Numbered from the stretch's first letter, positions 40,733-53,700 are shown. The stretch is DNA of 64,000 nt from Acanthornis magna (GCA_036785705.1 JAWUZG010000084.1:16133501-16197500); one strand, 5' to 3'. The notes: generated by a model from the letters alone, not told the origin. Numbers and translations are program-made.

Positions 40733-40752
40733 TAATTAGAATATTCTAATTA
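40733..40752. promoter_or_regulatory. Perfect 20-bp palindrome with two TAATTA cores
   Basis: TAATTAGAATATTCTAATTA is identical to its reverse complement. Each end is a TAATTA core, the binding motif of many homeodomain proteins, and a third TAATTAG-like site (ATAATTAG) follows at about 40755-40762. This suggests, but does not prove, a cooperative homeodomain site. AT-rich DNA yields such motifs by chance more often than average DNA. Confidence 0.45.
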
Positions 40753-40762
40753 AAATAATTAG

Positions 40763-41336
40763 TCCCTCTCCTGATGGGCTAACCCATTGATCTGTATTAC
40801 TTTTATGTAAAGCCTTGAACTAATGCCCTTCCCAAGATGAAGACCTATCAATAATAAAAGACCAAGAATTAAATGCTGATTAAAGAGGTTTCTAGTTCTG
40901 CATGTATTTTTATTAGCAGGTGTTTGTATTAATAAAATTCTGCTGTTATTGTATCTTTTATATCCACAACCTGCTCCATGTCTGTATCCACCTAATGGTT
41001 CATGACATGTCTGTTTTATTTGCTGCACAGAACTGTGTCATAATGTGGATATCTCTCATTTTCTTTCTCCTCCTCCTCTTTCTGCCCAAACAAAATCCCA
41101 CTAGCCTGAAGGAGAATTTCCAAAATGAAAAGTGTCAGGAGAAAATTTCAGACTGAACAATTATTGCTCGGGAACCAAAAACTATACAGCTAATGTTAGG
41201 CAAATTTAATTAAAGACAGAGCTTGCCCTTCAGCATTTGTGTACTGTGGGCTGAGCCACCATCTGTGGAAGGTTACATTTCAACTCATTGCACATATATT
41301 AAATCAAGTAATAATGATTAAAACAGCTGTAATATT
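40763..41336. other. AT-rich non-coding stretch, no gene seen
   Basis: Short overlapping open frames on both strands around 40759-41156 show no motif. No repeat was recognised. Confidence 0.5.
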
Positions 41337-41356
41337 GGGGGCTGGGGGTGGGTGGG
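41337..41356 (+). other. G-quadruplex motif
   Basis: GGGGGCTGGGGGTGGGTGGG contains four G runs of three or more separated by loops of 2, 1 and 1 bases. This meets the strict four-tract definition with very short loops, a class known to fold stably. It sits isolated in AT-rich DNA. Confidence 0.85.
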
Positions 41357-44017
41357 TTTCTTTCTTTTTCTATAAAAAGTAGTTGTACATGAATGTGTTC
41401 CAAAAAAACCAAACCACAAAAACCAGAATATTCAACCCTGCTCAGCTCAGCTCATTGTTTTTATTACATATGAACATTAGAGAATGCTGATCTGCACAGG
41501 CTTAACACGCTTCCAACAGCATAGTTATAAATGTCTTTATCTAAACATCAACGTCAATTTCAATGAAACGCTATTGTGATTTTTAAGTCTTAACCTGGGG
41601 AGTCTGGTATGTTCTGTCTATTTTTGTTTTTCTGCAGACTTTGCTTCTTGGCTTGCGTTCGCTCTTTTGAACAAAATATTTAGAAACTTCATCTATATTC
41701 CTAAATCCAAGGGTAAGCAACTCACTGTAGAATTTACAAGAAAAACTTAAAGACCTGAATCTTCTCTAATGCATCTGGAAAACATTCTACAATATCTTCA
41801 AGTGTCAACACTGATTAAGGCAGAACAGTAAGTAGGATTTTTTTCTGTATTTTTCCAGGATATCACAGGACACTCCACTTTACTAAGAAAGGTAAAAAAT
41901 GCTTTAACGTTTCTTCATAAACAGCTCCTTGGCCAGGGACTTTTTTCTGATTATCATTGCATCTGAAGCAGATGCGTTTTTTCCAACTCAAAATTATTTT
42001 GAAACAGAATGCTTTGATGCTATGAAATGCACCCTTTTCTTAAATTCAATATAGTAGTACTGCAAACAATAACTTCTATCAGTAAGAGCAGGCAGTACAA
42101 TAGGACTCCACTAAAATAAAGCAACAATCATGGAATTTGTCTCTAAAATCTAAATAATAATTCTGCTGTTTGAAAAGGAACACTGCCACCCTCTGTGAAC
42201 ACATTAGCTAGAGAACCTAAGATGGAAAAAAGCTAGTGTATCTTTCCCATACACAATTAGAAGCACACAGTAGAGGAAAAGCAGAAGAATGAAAGCAATT
42301 CAGGTCAGAGAGAGAGGGAATATAAGGAACATGTGGGAAAATATTAAACAGAGATTTTGTACAGAAAATTCCACCATAAGGTAGCAAAAATTTAGCTTTT
42401 GTCTTTCATTCTGAATCTACTATACTGGTCCTTGTCTAATGACATAAATATAGGTTTGTCACATAGATTTGCCTTGCAAAATTATGCAGAAGATTCCATG
42501 CAAATCTGCAAGAGTTTTTAACAGAGAAATTCAGATTCTATTCACTTACAGCTACAAGTGGTAGGATTCTTTCCTGAGCCAAGGAATCATCAGTGCTTAA
42601 AGTGATATAGTAGCAACTGAAACAAATTTATTCAACTTTACTGAATTCTACTTTTGCAAATGGCATCACTCTTTACCATTCCTAGTGTTGCAGTAGAAGG
42701 AAAACTTCCTGAGTGCTGTTGAAATTAGTGCAAATTGCAGGCTGTGCGGAGGGACTGTCATGCTGGTGATGTCTGGGTAATTAGTGAACTATCTTAAATG
42801 CACTGAGTCCAATTATATATTTCTGATTGGAAGTAAATGAAACAAATTAATATTTTTAATTCTATGACAAAGTATTAACAAACTTCTGAAATGTTAAGGA
42901 GCTGAAACTTCAATTGGCACATCTAATACCTGTATTATTCTTTGAATATTTGTATCTATACAATTTAGAAGAAAAAGTTACAGATAATAGTTACCTTAGA
43001 CACCTTGTCATGGTCATAAACAACCATTTGTTCTCTAATATCCCAGAATCAGTATTAGGCTGCAAATATTTAGTAAGAGAGATCTTTAGAAATTCCTTTC
43101 CTTATGCTTTAATACGCAGTTTGCCAGTAGCCTTGCAGAAGAAAAAAGAAATCAGATCTTACATAAGAACAAAAGTATGAACAAAAGAATAAAATACTCC
43201 ATGTAGGAATATTTGCATATGTAGGACATCATTAAAGTCAAACCTGAAAGACGCTTAGAACTGTAATTCAAAATTTCTATAGACTTGAATGGGAAAAACA
43301 CTAATACATAATATCAATATTTTCTGGTAAAAGAATTTTTAAAATGTCTTTCATTATTTCTTTTATGTACTGGTTTGATGTGTCTAGACTTTACTTTTAG
43401 AGTTATATTATAGTAAGATTTAATTTAGAATCAAAAGTGGTTTTGAAATGAAAACTTAGACGAATTGAGTCTGAGAGGAAAATACTTTATTCGTGGAGAT
43501 TTTTCTCAGTAAGATTTTAATGTTATTCTTACTAGAATTTTAAAATTCTTAAAATGAAACCTTGATAGAGCAAAATTGGCTTTTATTAAACATTTTGTGG
43601 AAAAAAATGTTACTTCACTGTCATGGCAGACTTCTTAGAAAAAACCCTTGTGGACCTTTAAGACAGTTTTTCATAGAATACACCTAGAAAAAAGTGTGCT
43701 AAATTGAATTCTTGTCTCATGTGAAAATAGAATTTCCCAAAGGGGAATAAATCTATGTAGTACATGGCATTCTTACAAGAATGAGCTGAAATCCCCTGCC
43801 ATTATGAGAACAGGACTTACATAGAACCGCTTCTGCTTCAGACAGTCCAATTTTGCAAAATTTCAGAAAATATGCAGGTACCAGCAGAGCAATAGTGTAA
43901 CTTGTAGCAGCATAAAATCTAGGGCAAAGATGCCTTCAGTGAGATTAAAGGTGGTATTTATGATTAGCTCTGGAGTTCTACTACACAGAAATCTGTGCAG
44001 TCACAGCTAGAGTTCTC
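41357..44017. other. AT-rich non-coding stretch, no gene seen
   Basis: An A/C-rich patch follows the G-quadruplex motif (about 41400-41427). Nothing else was recognised. Confidence 0.55.
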
Positions 44018-44487
44018 TTTTGTCAGGGGCACAGGCAGTGTTCTCTCACATCCTCCAGCTGGAAATTGGGGCCCAGGAAGGAGGAGGTGAACAGAAGTCA
44101 ATGTTTGGCTGTGTGGATGGTGCCGCACTCAGGGTTTGGATTCCTGGGACACTCCTTAGACAGACCAGGCAGGTTGGCATCGGATGGGCCCCACCTGACC
44201 GAGGGGGATAAGGCTGTTCTAGGTAGCAACCTGGCTGGATTTATTAGCAGGACATTAAACTAGATTTGGTGAGGGATGAGGATGTTCTGAGTGTCAGAGA
44301 GGAGGCAGGAATCAACAGGGAAATTCTTGTAGATGGTCCCAAAGGAATTCCAGGAGAACTCCTCCTGTGAAGAGGTCAATATCCCAGCAGAAGTGCCTCT
44401 CCAGTGCACACAGAGGGTGGAATCCCTGCCCAGGGCACTTGGAACTCGATCTAACAGGTCTATTCCAAACCATGCCATGATCCTAAT
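44018..44487 (+). mobile_element. Internally deleted CR1 LINE (5' region joined to 3' end)
   Basis: Landmarks in order: GCTGTGTGGATGGTGCCGCA, TGGCATCGGATGGGCCCCAC, CATTAAACTAGATTTGG, then GCAGAAGTGCCTCTCCAGTG (the CR1 stretch before or at the start of ORF2). These are followed within 60 bases by GGGCACTTGGAACTCGATCT, GGTCTATTCCAAACCATG and CCATGATCCTAATCA, the CR1 3' tail in degraded form. The roughly 2.5-3 kb that should encode endonuclease and reverse transcriptase are absent, so the copy cannot be autonomous. The two short open frames inside it (44020-44263) are not a gene. Family recognition is from memory of CR1 consensus; the 3' half is less certain than the 5' half. Confidence 0.75.
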
Positions 44488-44977
44488 CACACCATTATAA
44501 ATCTGTCTATTTATATCACTGTTCCTGCAGGATTTTTCTTCTGCAGTATCATAAACATTGGAAGATCCTCAACCCAGAGTTTTGCAACTGGAAAGTTGTA
44601 GTGCATTAATAACTGAATTCTGCATAGTGGCAACACTGCTGTCATTACACAGGGGAATTGTGACTCATGGTTGTCCATGACTTGGCATCTATTCTGGCAG
44701 CACATGTTCCCCAGTGTGGTAGCTCATCTCCCCTGTCTGTGTGCTGTCAGTTTATTACCATTTCAGCCTGACGCAGGCTACAAAAAACATGACTAGATGC
44801 CCTTTGTTCATCTGGGAGAAGTACTATAAAGCAATAATTCTGTAAATAGAACATATTTTCTGTTAATTTGTTTTCATTTTTAACGCATGTAACTATATTA
44901 AAAACTGACAGCAATAAAAGAGGAAGGAGAATAATTTTATATGGGTAAAAGTGCAGCTTAGTCAGAAATGAAAATCA
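44488..44977. other. Non-coding stretch, no gene seen
   Basis: No repeat or RNA was recognised between the CR1 and the open frame on the minus strand. Confidence 0.5.
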
Positions 44978-45577
44978 TCATATTGAAATCACAGGTGGAT
45001 AAAAGCAGTGCTTATTGCTTCCTTTACTCTGGTTTAAATAATTTATCAGCTCTGTATCCCATTTATTGATTCTCTGAGCATGCCAAAGAAAAAGGAATTG
45101 AAAATATTTGATGCACTTTACTCCATTTTTATCAAATTCATGATATGTAATTGATCCATTATTCCAAATACTAGAAGCAAACGATACTTGGTCCTTCTGC
45201 CTGCTGGAAAGACTACAGAGTATGCCAATACATTTCTTTAGGAAAGCTGACATTTTTCAGAAGATAATTAATTTTTCAGATAAGACATGGAATTTGTACC
45301 ATTCTTTAGTCTGGACTGAATCTTCAGGAACATCATGAATATGTACTGCCACAGTAGGCCTGATATTGCAGTTCCAAATCACAGTCCTTTCTATATTGCA
45401 AAATAGAACTATTACATCTTTTTTCTTCCCTTGAGTTACCTCACTATTATTTGCTGGACCAGGAAATACAATAATGTGGAGCAAAATACTAAAAAAACAA
45501 CAAAAGTCCACTAAAATTATACCTACACTTCCTATCTCTTCTGATCTTTTTAGACTGTTTGATTCTTTTTTAGCTTT
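44978..45577 (-). pseudogene. Candidate decayed coding frame, 200 codons with one internal stop
   Basis: One minus-strand frame stays open from 45577 (just after a TGA at 45578-45580) to a stop at 44978-44980, apart from a single TGA at 45257-45259. The first 106 codons contain a hydrophobic run (VDFCCFFSILLHIIVF, about 45464-45511) followed by charged and polar sequence with VAVHIHDVPEDSVQTKEWYK. The second part contains SRQKDQVSFASSIWNNGS. In DNA this AT-rich a stop is expected about every 15 codons, so such a frame is unusual but not impossible over a 64-kb search. I recognise no domain. It could be a decayed gene or retrocopy, or chance. No start codon context or poly(A) supports it. Confidence 0.28.
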
Positions 45578-45580
45578 TCA

Positions 45581-47744
45581 TAAGAGGGAGTGTATCATAC
45601 TCTTCCCTAGCAGAGGACATAGCTAATACAGAGGTGCACAAGAGTTGAGATGCATCTTACTATTTTCTATTTCCTCAACAGTGCCTTAAAGGGAATCACA
45701 GCCAATTTATAAGGTTGCTGTTTGCAAGAACTGGATTTTAACCTAGCTACCTTCTTCAAAATTACATTTCAGTGTTTATAAGCTCTCTGTTTATGTTTAA
45801 GCATCTTGTGCATCAAAAGCACTGTCTTACTGAACATAAGCTTTCTGCTGCCATAAAGCTGCATGCCTTTGTTTGGAAATGCAGCAGTGATAAAAGAATT
45901 CCCATGCAAAAAAGGAAAAAAATCCAGATTTAGAGGCAAATGGAAAAAAAATTACATGCTAGTTTGGTGTCTTTACAAGATTTGTTGACTTATGTAGTAG
46001 AAAAATATTCTTATTGTACTCACTCTTGCTAAAGTAAAGGTTTTTAGGTGTGAACCAAATCATTGGATATTATATATCAATTGCATTGATTATAGGCGAA
46101 CTACTCTGACTCACACTAGCTGGAGGTGTTATCCCAATGGTTTCAAAAAAAGTGGGATAGGTTTCTCATCATCACCCCAGACTAATGATTTTTCTGTTTG
46201 TGTCACAGTTTACCAAACTGGAAGAATACTGGCCATCTTACAGATATAGTGAGAAGAGTCCTAGTTATCTTTTGGAGAAGTTTGAGCAGTCTTGAGTGAA
46301 TTGTGTGTGTATCATCATCACCACAACAACAGAAACAAATGAAGATAGGTAGCAGTGTGGCAGTTTTCTCAGTCTGAAGGAAACACAAGGTGCATTTCAG
46401 AGGATAAAACCTTGATAGGCAAAAAAGAATAAATAAAATTCTACGTCTACTCAGATCTTACTCTAACAAACAGGAGATTCAGTAATTACCTGAGACAAGT
46501 TTGCACTTGGAAAACCTAAAGAGGGAAAGTGGCTTACTTTTAAGCCTCTTTATTGTTCCCCCAATACTGCAAATTGCAGCACTGTGCATGGAGTGCCAAT
46601 ACAACTTCAGAAAAAAGATATCACAAAAAAAGCAATGTAGTCATAGCAGCACATCAATTGGCACAGAAGAAACAAAATCCTGGTAAGTAGCTTACTTCAA
46701 GGTGAGAAGAGCACAAAGAAGTCTTTTCTCTGCTGCTGTACCATACACTGAGGAGGTGCCTCTTGCTTTGAGTTAATACTGTACTTGAGAGTGTTTTCTG
46801 TAGGACTGGGGTTCCAGCAGATGATAGGGACTGTAACCTTTTTGTGACACCTTCTCATTCCCTTCACACACTTGACATGCTTTGTATAAGCAAAAGTTGG
46901 GATTAGAGTACTTGCGTTTTAAGGGCTAATGTTTCACTTCCTGTAACACTTTGGTACAGATAGAAAAATTTCTTCTGTTAAAAGCTATTTTCTTTGGTAT
47001 TCGTTATCTTATAATTTTACTGTTTAAGACTCCTCACAGCTCTAACTCAGATTTTCCATTGATAAACACCAAATAACATATGTTGGAAGTAATTATATGA
47101 GCTTTTTCTTGCCCCTAGATTCTTCTGAAATGAAATTTTTCAGATATCCTTTGAGGGCAGCTGTTGTTTCATTCAAGCCTGACAGTGCTAAGCAGCTGGG
47201 ACATGGACCAAAAACCAAATGCAAGCATGTTTCTTATTGTATTGTTTAAACAACTTATAAAACTTAGACATTCGTGTCATGGAAATAGATATGTGCAGTT
47301 TTGGTGCTCCCGCTTAAGTATGATGTGTAAAGACTTTCTCCAGTTACATTGAAGTAGAAGGTTTCAAGGCCCATATACAATCTTTGGGTGCTGTAGAATA
47401 TTATAGATCATATTGACTCCTCTTGGGCGGCTATGCAAAAAAAGTTCATTCAGGTAGCAAAATTTCTGCTGCTATTTTAGAGACTAGAATAGAAAAATAC
47501 TTTTGTATTTTTTTTCAAATGGTTCTATCAATTCAAATTTAGATTTTCTCATAAGAAATAATAAATTTAAAGTATGGAAAACTTTTCTGAAATATCCTCT
47601 TAGCATGTCAGATGTCAGTAAAGAAAATAAATTTATATGGTGTTAATTCCAGTGAGGCTAAACTAAGTCAGTAGTACACCATCATTAAAGACTCAAATTA
47701 TACATCAGAAGAATTAAATATCTTAAATGGCGAGTCCAGCTGTA
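45581..47744. other. AT-rich non-coding stretch, no gene seen
   Basis: No repeat or gene was recognised. Confidence 0.55.
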
Positions 47745-47823
47745 ATTTTTTTTTAATTAAAAAAAAAACAAAAACAAAAACCAAAAAAAACAACAAACCC
47801 CAAAACCAACCAACCAAACAAGC
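47745..47823. repeat. A/C-rich low-complexity tract
   Basis: A T run at 47746-47754 is followed by about 60 bases made only of A and C (AAAACAAAAACC, CCAACCAACCAAAC). This is the strand complement, in composition, of the G/T tracts at 10.8 and 20.2 kb. Confidence 0.9.
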
Positions 47824-49819
47824 ATATCTTTTTTCGTTCTGCTTTCTCATTTTCAAGAAGAAGCAAGAAAAAAAAGCCAAACCAAAACCACCCTTCCTTT
47901 ACGTTCCTATACATCTTTACCATCCTGGAATTGAAAAAACTGCAATAAGAATAAAAATAAACCAAATAAAATCTACATCTATCGCTTCTCAGAAACAGAG
48001 GTTTCAAAGTCAGTATGAGTTATAGACTGACAACAGAATAGTAAATTTTTAACTTCTGTTTTTGACTTTCCTCTCCCTCATTCTTTCTCCATATACTTTG
48101 TATACCTGAAAAAGAGGTTGGAAGAGAAACCACAGCTGTGTCTTTTTTATTAGCGACAATCCATTTTTATTCAATTTGTATGAAAAGAGAAGTAAAATCT
48201 TCATGTCGCTCAAATAATTTCACTGGCCAAACTACAATCTCATAAAAGTCAATCCTCCTGACAAAATTGTTAAAGCACCTTTTCATTTTGTTTAATATAA
48301 TTTTTATTTTATGGAGCCTTACAACTATAAAAAGTACAGGCAGTTTTTATTATTGAATCTCAGCGAGTTTTTTAAATTAAAGAATTCTTACAACATTAAC
48401 CTTTTTACAAGACTGGAATTTTTCCTGTATGTGAGTATGTGTTTCTTTTCTGCTTGCTTATATAGTGAATTATGAACAAATAATAGTCAAGGAGCTTTTC
48501 TTGTTAATTAAAATAAACTGACACACGACTATAAGTTTCTTTTAATAAGGATGTGACTGTAAATTTTTTCAGGTGATAACAGTTTGAGCAGCACGAACCT
48601 TCTAAATTAATTTCTTCATTAATAACTGAGAGAGGAAATGGTGTGCAGGTCTGTTAGATTTGACATTATCAACTTGCTGGCTGACCTTGAGCGGCATTTA
48701 CAATGTGTTCCTGGAAACCTTTCACCACGTGAGTAATTTTTACTCATAACACTTGCTGTATTAGGAGTGTCCCTTTTAGGAACTGGATTGCAACAGGCCC
48801 AAGTGCAGTTGGGAAACAAACGGAATGCATTGCAAGAGTTGGGCTAATTGGATCTTTGTGGCATAGATAAGATTGCATGGCTTCTGTATCTTACTTGCCC
48901 CTTAGGGATTAAATACATAAGAAGCATGAGGAGAGATGGATGTATTATTTTCAACAGCCAAATCACTGAAATTAGTTAAGTTTTGAAAATTATTGTTATT
49001 TTTTGTGTGTAGCAGAGGGCTCCAGAGGAAGTGGGTTGCTAGCTTAGGATTTGAGTATCATGCCCCAAGTTGCTTAATCTCAGCTCTTTGCACAGAGAGG
49101 TATGCAATTAGTTATGTAATAAATTCATTTAAAGCATTTTGAAAAGTTCAAATGAGAGATGATTCAGTTACCTTGGGTAGACAAAGACACAATTCTCTTC
49201 ACTGCTTCACTCTCTTTTTCAAACTGCAATATTTATTGTGTGGGCTATAACATTTTTAAACATCTGGCAAATCACGGTTAGTGATTACAGTATGGTACAT
49301 ACACACAATTCAGCTCAAAATATTATCAACACGTCTTGCCCTGTGTGGACCTTAACCTGCCAAAAAGGTTAATGCTTGTTCCATAGTTATGGCTAAGTAA
49401 TTTTACCTCATGAAAAAGGAATGTCACCTGAAATGGAAGGGTTCAGAGTGCAGTGAAATCTAGGTCAGTGCAATGAATGGGGTGAATTTCAGTGTTAGAT
49501 TCACCTTGTGCTGCTGCTGATGTGAGACGAAGAAGAAACGCATTTGCTACACAGGATAATTTAGCAATACACGGTAAGGTTATTGGTGGTGAATACCTCA
49601 GAATACAAACCTCCTTCTCAGCCCCATGATGGCTACAGCGAGGACTTTAAATTGGGACAATTGTGTCACTGAACTCCAATTATCTCATGGCTCTCAGTAT
49701 GGATTTTCCTCCAAACACACTTCAACTCTGTCTCTTACTTATTCTAGAATGTGTGCTATCTGCATATTTTGATTGGAGCCTGCGAAGTTTGAGAACACAA
49801 ATGTTTTTCTCGGAATTAA
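47824..49819. other. AT-rich non-coding stretch, no gene seen
   Basis: No repeat, RNA or gene was recognised. Confidence 0.55.
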
Positions 49820-49873
49820 TCTCTAAATTACCACACAGAAAAAAAATCTCAAAATTACTACACAGAAAGATGA
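49820..49873. repeat. 27-bp tandem duplication, diverged
   Basis: Positions 49820-49846 and 49847-49873 are two copies of a 27-base unit (TCTC.AAATTAC.ACACAGA plus an A-rich end) with a few substitutions. The unit length is a multiple of three, so the + frame through it repeats SKL.HRK. Confidence 0.85.
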
Positions 49874-50707
49874 CATTTCTCACTCTGGAAAGAAAGAGAT
49901 ACATGATTTAGGAGTAGGACCCTTAAGGTTTATTTATGAGTCAGCACAATAGTGTTAATAATATTATGATCCATTCTATAAATTCGGCAGAAATGCTACT
50001 CAACTGTATGTAGGAATATTGTTTCTCTTATTACTAGTAATATGTATCTAAATAGCATGCCAAAAGCTGATTTTTGAATGGAAACCATTTTCCCTTCAGA
50101 AGTACTTCAGAAGTGATTCCAATGCAATTGGCCAAAACTTTTCTCTGTGAAGTCTACAACTGATAAAAGCCTATGAAACAGGAAAAAAAAATTTGCTTTG
50201 AAAGACAAAGTAGTTTTAAACAGCCACTATGAAACAGTATGAACCAGAGTCTCAGGTTTTCAGACTGCACACTTTGTGCTTTCTTGCAATTTACAAATGA
50301 CCACTAACCCTTAGTGGCGCCTCTTCAATGAATACCTGACAATTTGAGTTTGAAGTACTTGCACTTAATAAACAACTATTGGATTCCAGGAAGTATTAGA
50401 AAGGGAAGGCTGAGATTTTTATTTTTAAGTGAGTGTGCACATGTTTGTTTTTATTAGAAATTATAATGACTTGGGTTTTTTTTCTGACTCAGGGAAAGTT
50501 TGCATTGAAATTGGAAAAAAATCAAGAGTAGCTGGAGGGTTATTTCTCAGCCCATATTAAATTCTTCAGAAGGCCTGTCTTCCTTAGACAGCAATCAGGT
50601 TCAATGGGTTCAGCTCGAATTTTGAAAATAAAAAGCTTTTCTGGAGTAAATAATGTTTTTAAACTACACAAGCAAGGTTAGAGTAATGCATCCAGGGCTG
50701 GCACATG
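49874..50707. other. AT-rich non-coding stretch, no gene seen
   Basis: No signal was recognised. Confidence 0.5.
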
Positions 50708-50751
50708 TATTTTAAAGGCAGCATTTATCTATTTTAAAGGCAGAATTTATC
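50708..50751. repeat. 22-bp tandem duplication
   Basis: Two adjacent copies of a unit beginning TATTTTAAAGGCAG (50708-50729 and 50730-50751) differ at one base (GCATTT versus GAATTT). This is a near-perfect duplication in unique DNA. Confidence 0.92.
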
Positions 50752-53700
50752 ACAGAAATAAAGCCAGAATCCTTTAGAAAATAGGAAATAAAATCTTACA
50801 CTACTTTAGCTGTGAACTCTCCTTGGACCTGAACATATTTTGGGCCTCTATATACTTCTCCCGCTTCTTAGGTCCGGAAAAAGTTAGAGATTAAAATTGG
50901 CAGCTGTAGGTAAAGGGAAAAAAATTTGATACCTTGTCTTCATGAAAAACAGCTTTCCTATAGTTTTCTCATTTAAACAAGAGTGCTTTTCATTAGTGAG
51001 CATATGGTCTTACTCATATGAGTATGGTTATGTGGTACTGGGCTCATTTTAAGTGTATTCTCATGTCAAGGTCAAGATTAACATCTTTAAATCAAATTCA
51101 ATAGCCATCAGGCAGTCAGTACAGAACACCCATAATAGCAAGACAATGATTTGCTATATAATTTGTAAACCAGTATTACTATGTTGCAGTATTATCACCT
51201 ATTATGAGGTTGAGGAAAATGGGTATAGAGGGTTCTTAGAAAAGTTGTGTATCTGACAGCTCCTGATTGCAGATTTTTACTAAAAAAGCCATTAAATCTA
51301 TTAAATCTATTTAGTTACAAAACTAAATCTATTAAACTTTAGTCACTCCATATTCATATCTTGTTGACAGTATGCCTGCAGTTCTTTGGGGGAAAAAGAA
51401 CCAAACAACCCAGCTACTGGATTCCCTGGAGACATTCAACAGACGTGTTCCTGAACATAGGATACAATTCTCTGTACACTCTTCTCATTCTTCTTACAAA
51501 AGTTTTTAATCGAATCCCAGTGTTGATCTCCATGCCAATAGTAGTAAAGTTCCAGAAAATTCACAAGAGAAAATTGTAGGTCACAACACTGGTTCCCATG
51601 TTATTGTCTTCAACTCCTCACATAGCATGAAATATTAAAGTTGATGGGGACACAAAAACAGAGGAAGCAAAAACCAAGTCGGTGATGAATCAAAAAAAAT
51701 TGTTCTGGTTCTAAATAGGTCTATTACATAACTATTCAGAAACATAGGTTCTGTTGATGATAGTCTGTTGTATGAGAGAGTAGATGTTTCCAGTTGTTTT
51801 GTTAGTAGTGAGAAAATAGCTGCGATACAAGAGCAGGTTAGAACAGGTGCAGCTGGAGGTTAAATGCATTTTAGTGGATTCTGACAAGCAATCCATAAGC
51901 TCAGCATGGAAGCACAATTGGACATATGCAGACATACACAATGCCCACACACTTGCTGTATTTGCAAATACAAACTGTATTTGCAAAACTAATTTTATTG
52001 TATAATTCTATTGCAAGGGCTGTCATACTGAATGTGGAAAACATTATTTCAGTTCCTGATTCTGACGTTCTACGGAGGAAAATACTCTGCATGAATGATG
52101 AGGTTACAGTTGTGTTTTTATGACAAAAGTGGCATCACAGCTAAAGCAACTGCCAATGCCCTGTGCAGATACTCCTTTTCATATCTTGGGCAACCAGCAC
52201 ATATAGTGTTAAATTATTTAAAATGTACATAAGAGTTTGAAACAAGGAAGAGAACCTGAATCTGCTCTTCAAGAAGTTGGTGGGCACTATTCAGGGGTCT
52301 GGAGATATAATGATTTGGTCGATTATAGAAAACAAAATGAGACACTTGTGTATAAAGAGATCCCAACCAGTGTGATTTTTAGGCTGAGGTTCATGAGGAT
52401 TATGCGCAAGTCAAAGACTCAGTTCAAGCAATGCAAAGAACAAACAAGGAGATTAAAACACAGGATATTATATTTCACAGACTACTGAGTCTGGCATCAT
52501 AATCATCAACATCAAACAAAGAAAAATATCTTGGATTTTTAGGAGGGTAGTGACACTTTGACAGGGCTACATCCATCACTAGGTCTCCTCAGTACAGTTT
52601 GTGCTTTAGAAGTGTTGCTGAGATGGTGAGGAGCTCTCTCTCAAGCCTGCATTCTGATGACTGACACCACACTTGGCTCATGTGGGTGTGCAAACACATC
52701 CACACGTGAACTTGTGCCTTAGGAAGTCTCAGATTTACACTGCTCTTCTGCTGGCATCATTTCCAAGGTGCTGACCAGACGAGGCCTAAACTTGCCAAAA
52801 GTGCAAAGAGAAGCAAATACACACTGCTAAGCATGCAATGAAAATTTAAAGTGTGAATGTACAATAGCCACAGTAGAGGATCAGAAAAGCAGAGTTTGTC
52901 ATTCAGTTCAAATGCTAAAAAAGGGATGACAAGTTTCATCAGGGTAAAACTGTAAACCAGTGGTGAAGTTTGATAGACTTTTGACACACCCCTGTGAAAT
53001 TAAGTTTTCTTTGCATGGTTAGATCTAAGTCCACATTCACCCTTTACTCTGGCTTTATATCAATATTTTTGGCTGTAGCAAATGCTGTAAGGGAAACCCT
53101 TTTGACTTAGGTTTTTGATTGGTACTACTATGGACTACAAATATAGACATAAAAAACTTACAGTTCTTTCATGGACATGAATCACAATTATTTTCAAAAT
53201 CCATTTATATTGCAATGAATTAATATTTAATTCTGAAAAAGCCTTAATTACCACTCTCCCAGTGTTTATTGTCACTAGCCAAAACAAATTTTAAGCTGAT
53301 TTAAAACACTATTTTGAAATTTTAAATCTCAAAAACTGTTGAGACTTTAAGCTACACAAATTTTTTAATAAAGAAATTGTGCCTCTGGAACTGTTTAATA
53401 TGAGCATGAAGGAGAAACTTGACAGGTTACTCATGCAAAATTCCTACTTGAATAAATATTCAATAATGCTAATAATGATAATAATAATGACTCAAATCTT
53501 AATTTAAAAAATATTCCTGAACTTTCTTTGATTTTTTTTCCTTCATGAAGTGGTAAAATGGTGAAAGGATAATTAATTTTTGGGAATTGTTCTTTGCTCA
53601 GTTTGTTGGTTTAGGGTTTTTTCCACACTCTTGGAAGTTACTGGCACAAGTAGTTTTGCTGATCTCTATAAAAATTATTTCTTCTCACTTCACAAAACAG

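Noticed and set aside
47698..48007. Minus-strand frames rich in F, L and G that look like membrane segments
   Set aside because: They are produced by the A/C-rich low-complexity tract read in reverse; not a real membrane protein.
52237..52488. Plus-strand 83-codon frame with charged, protein-like sequence
   Set aside because: Dozens of frames this long are expected by chance at this base composition, and no motif was recognised.
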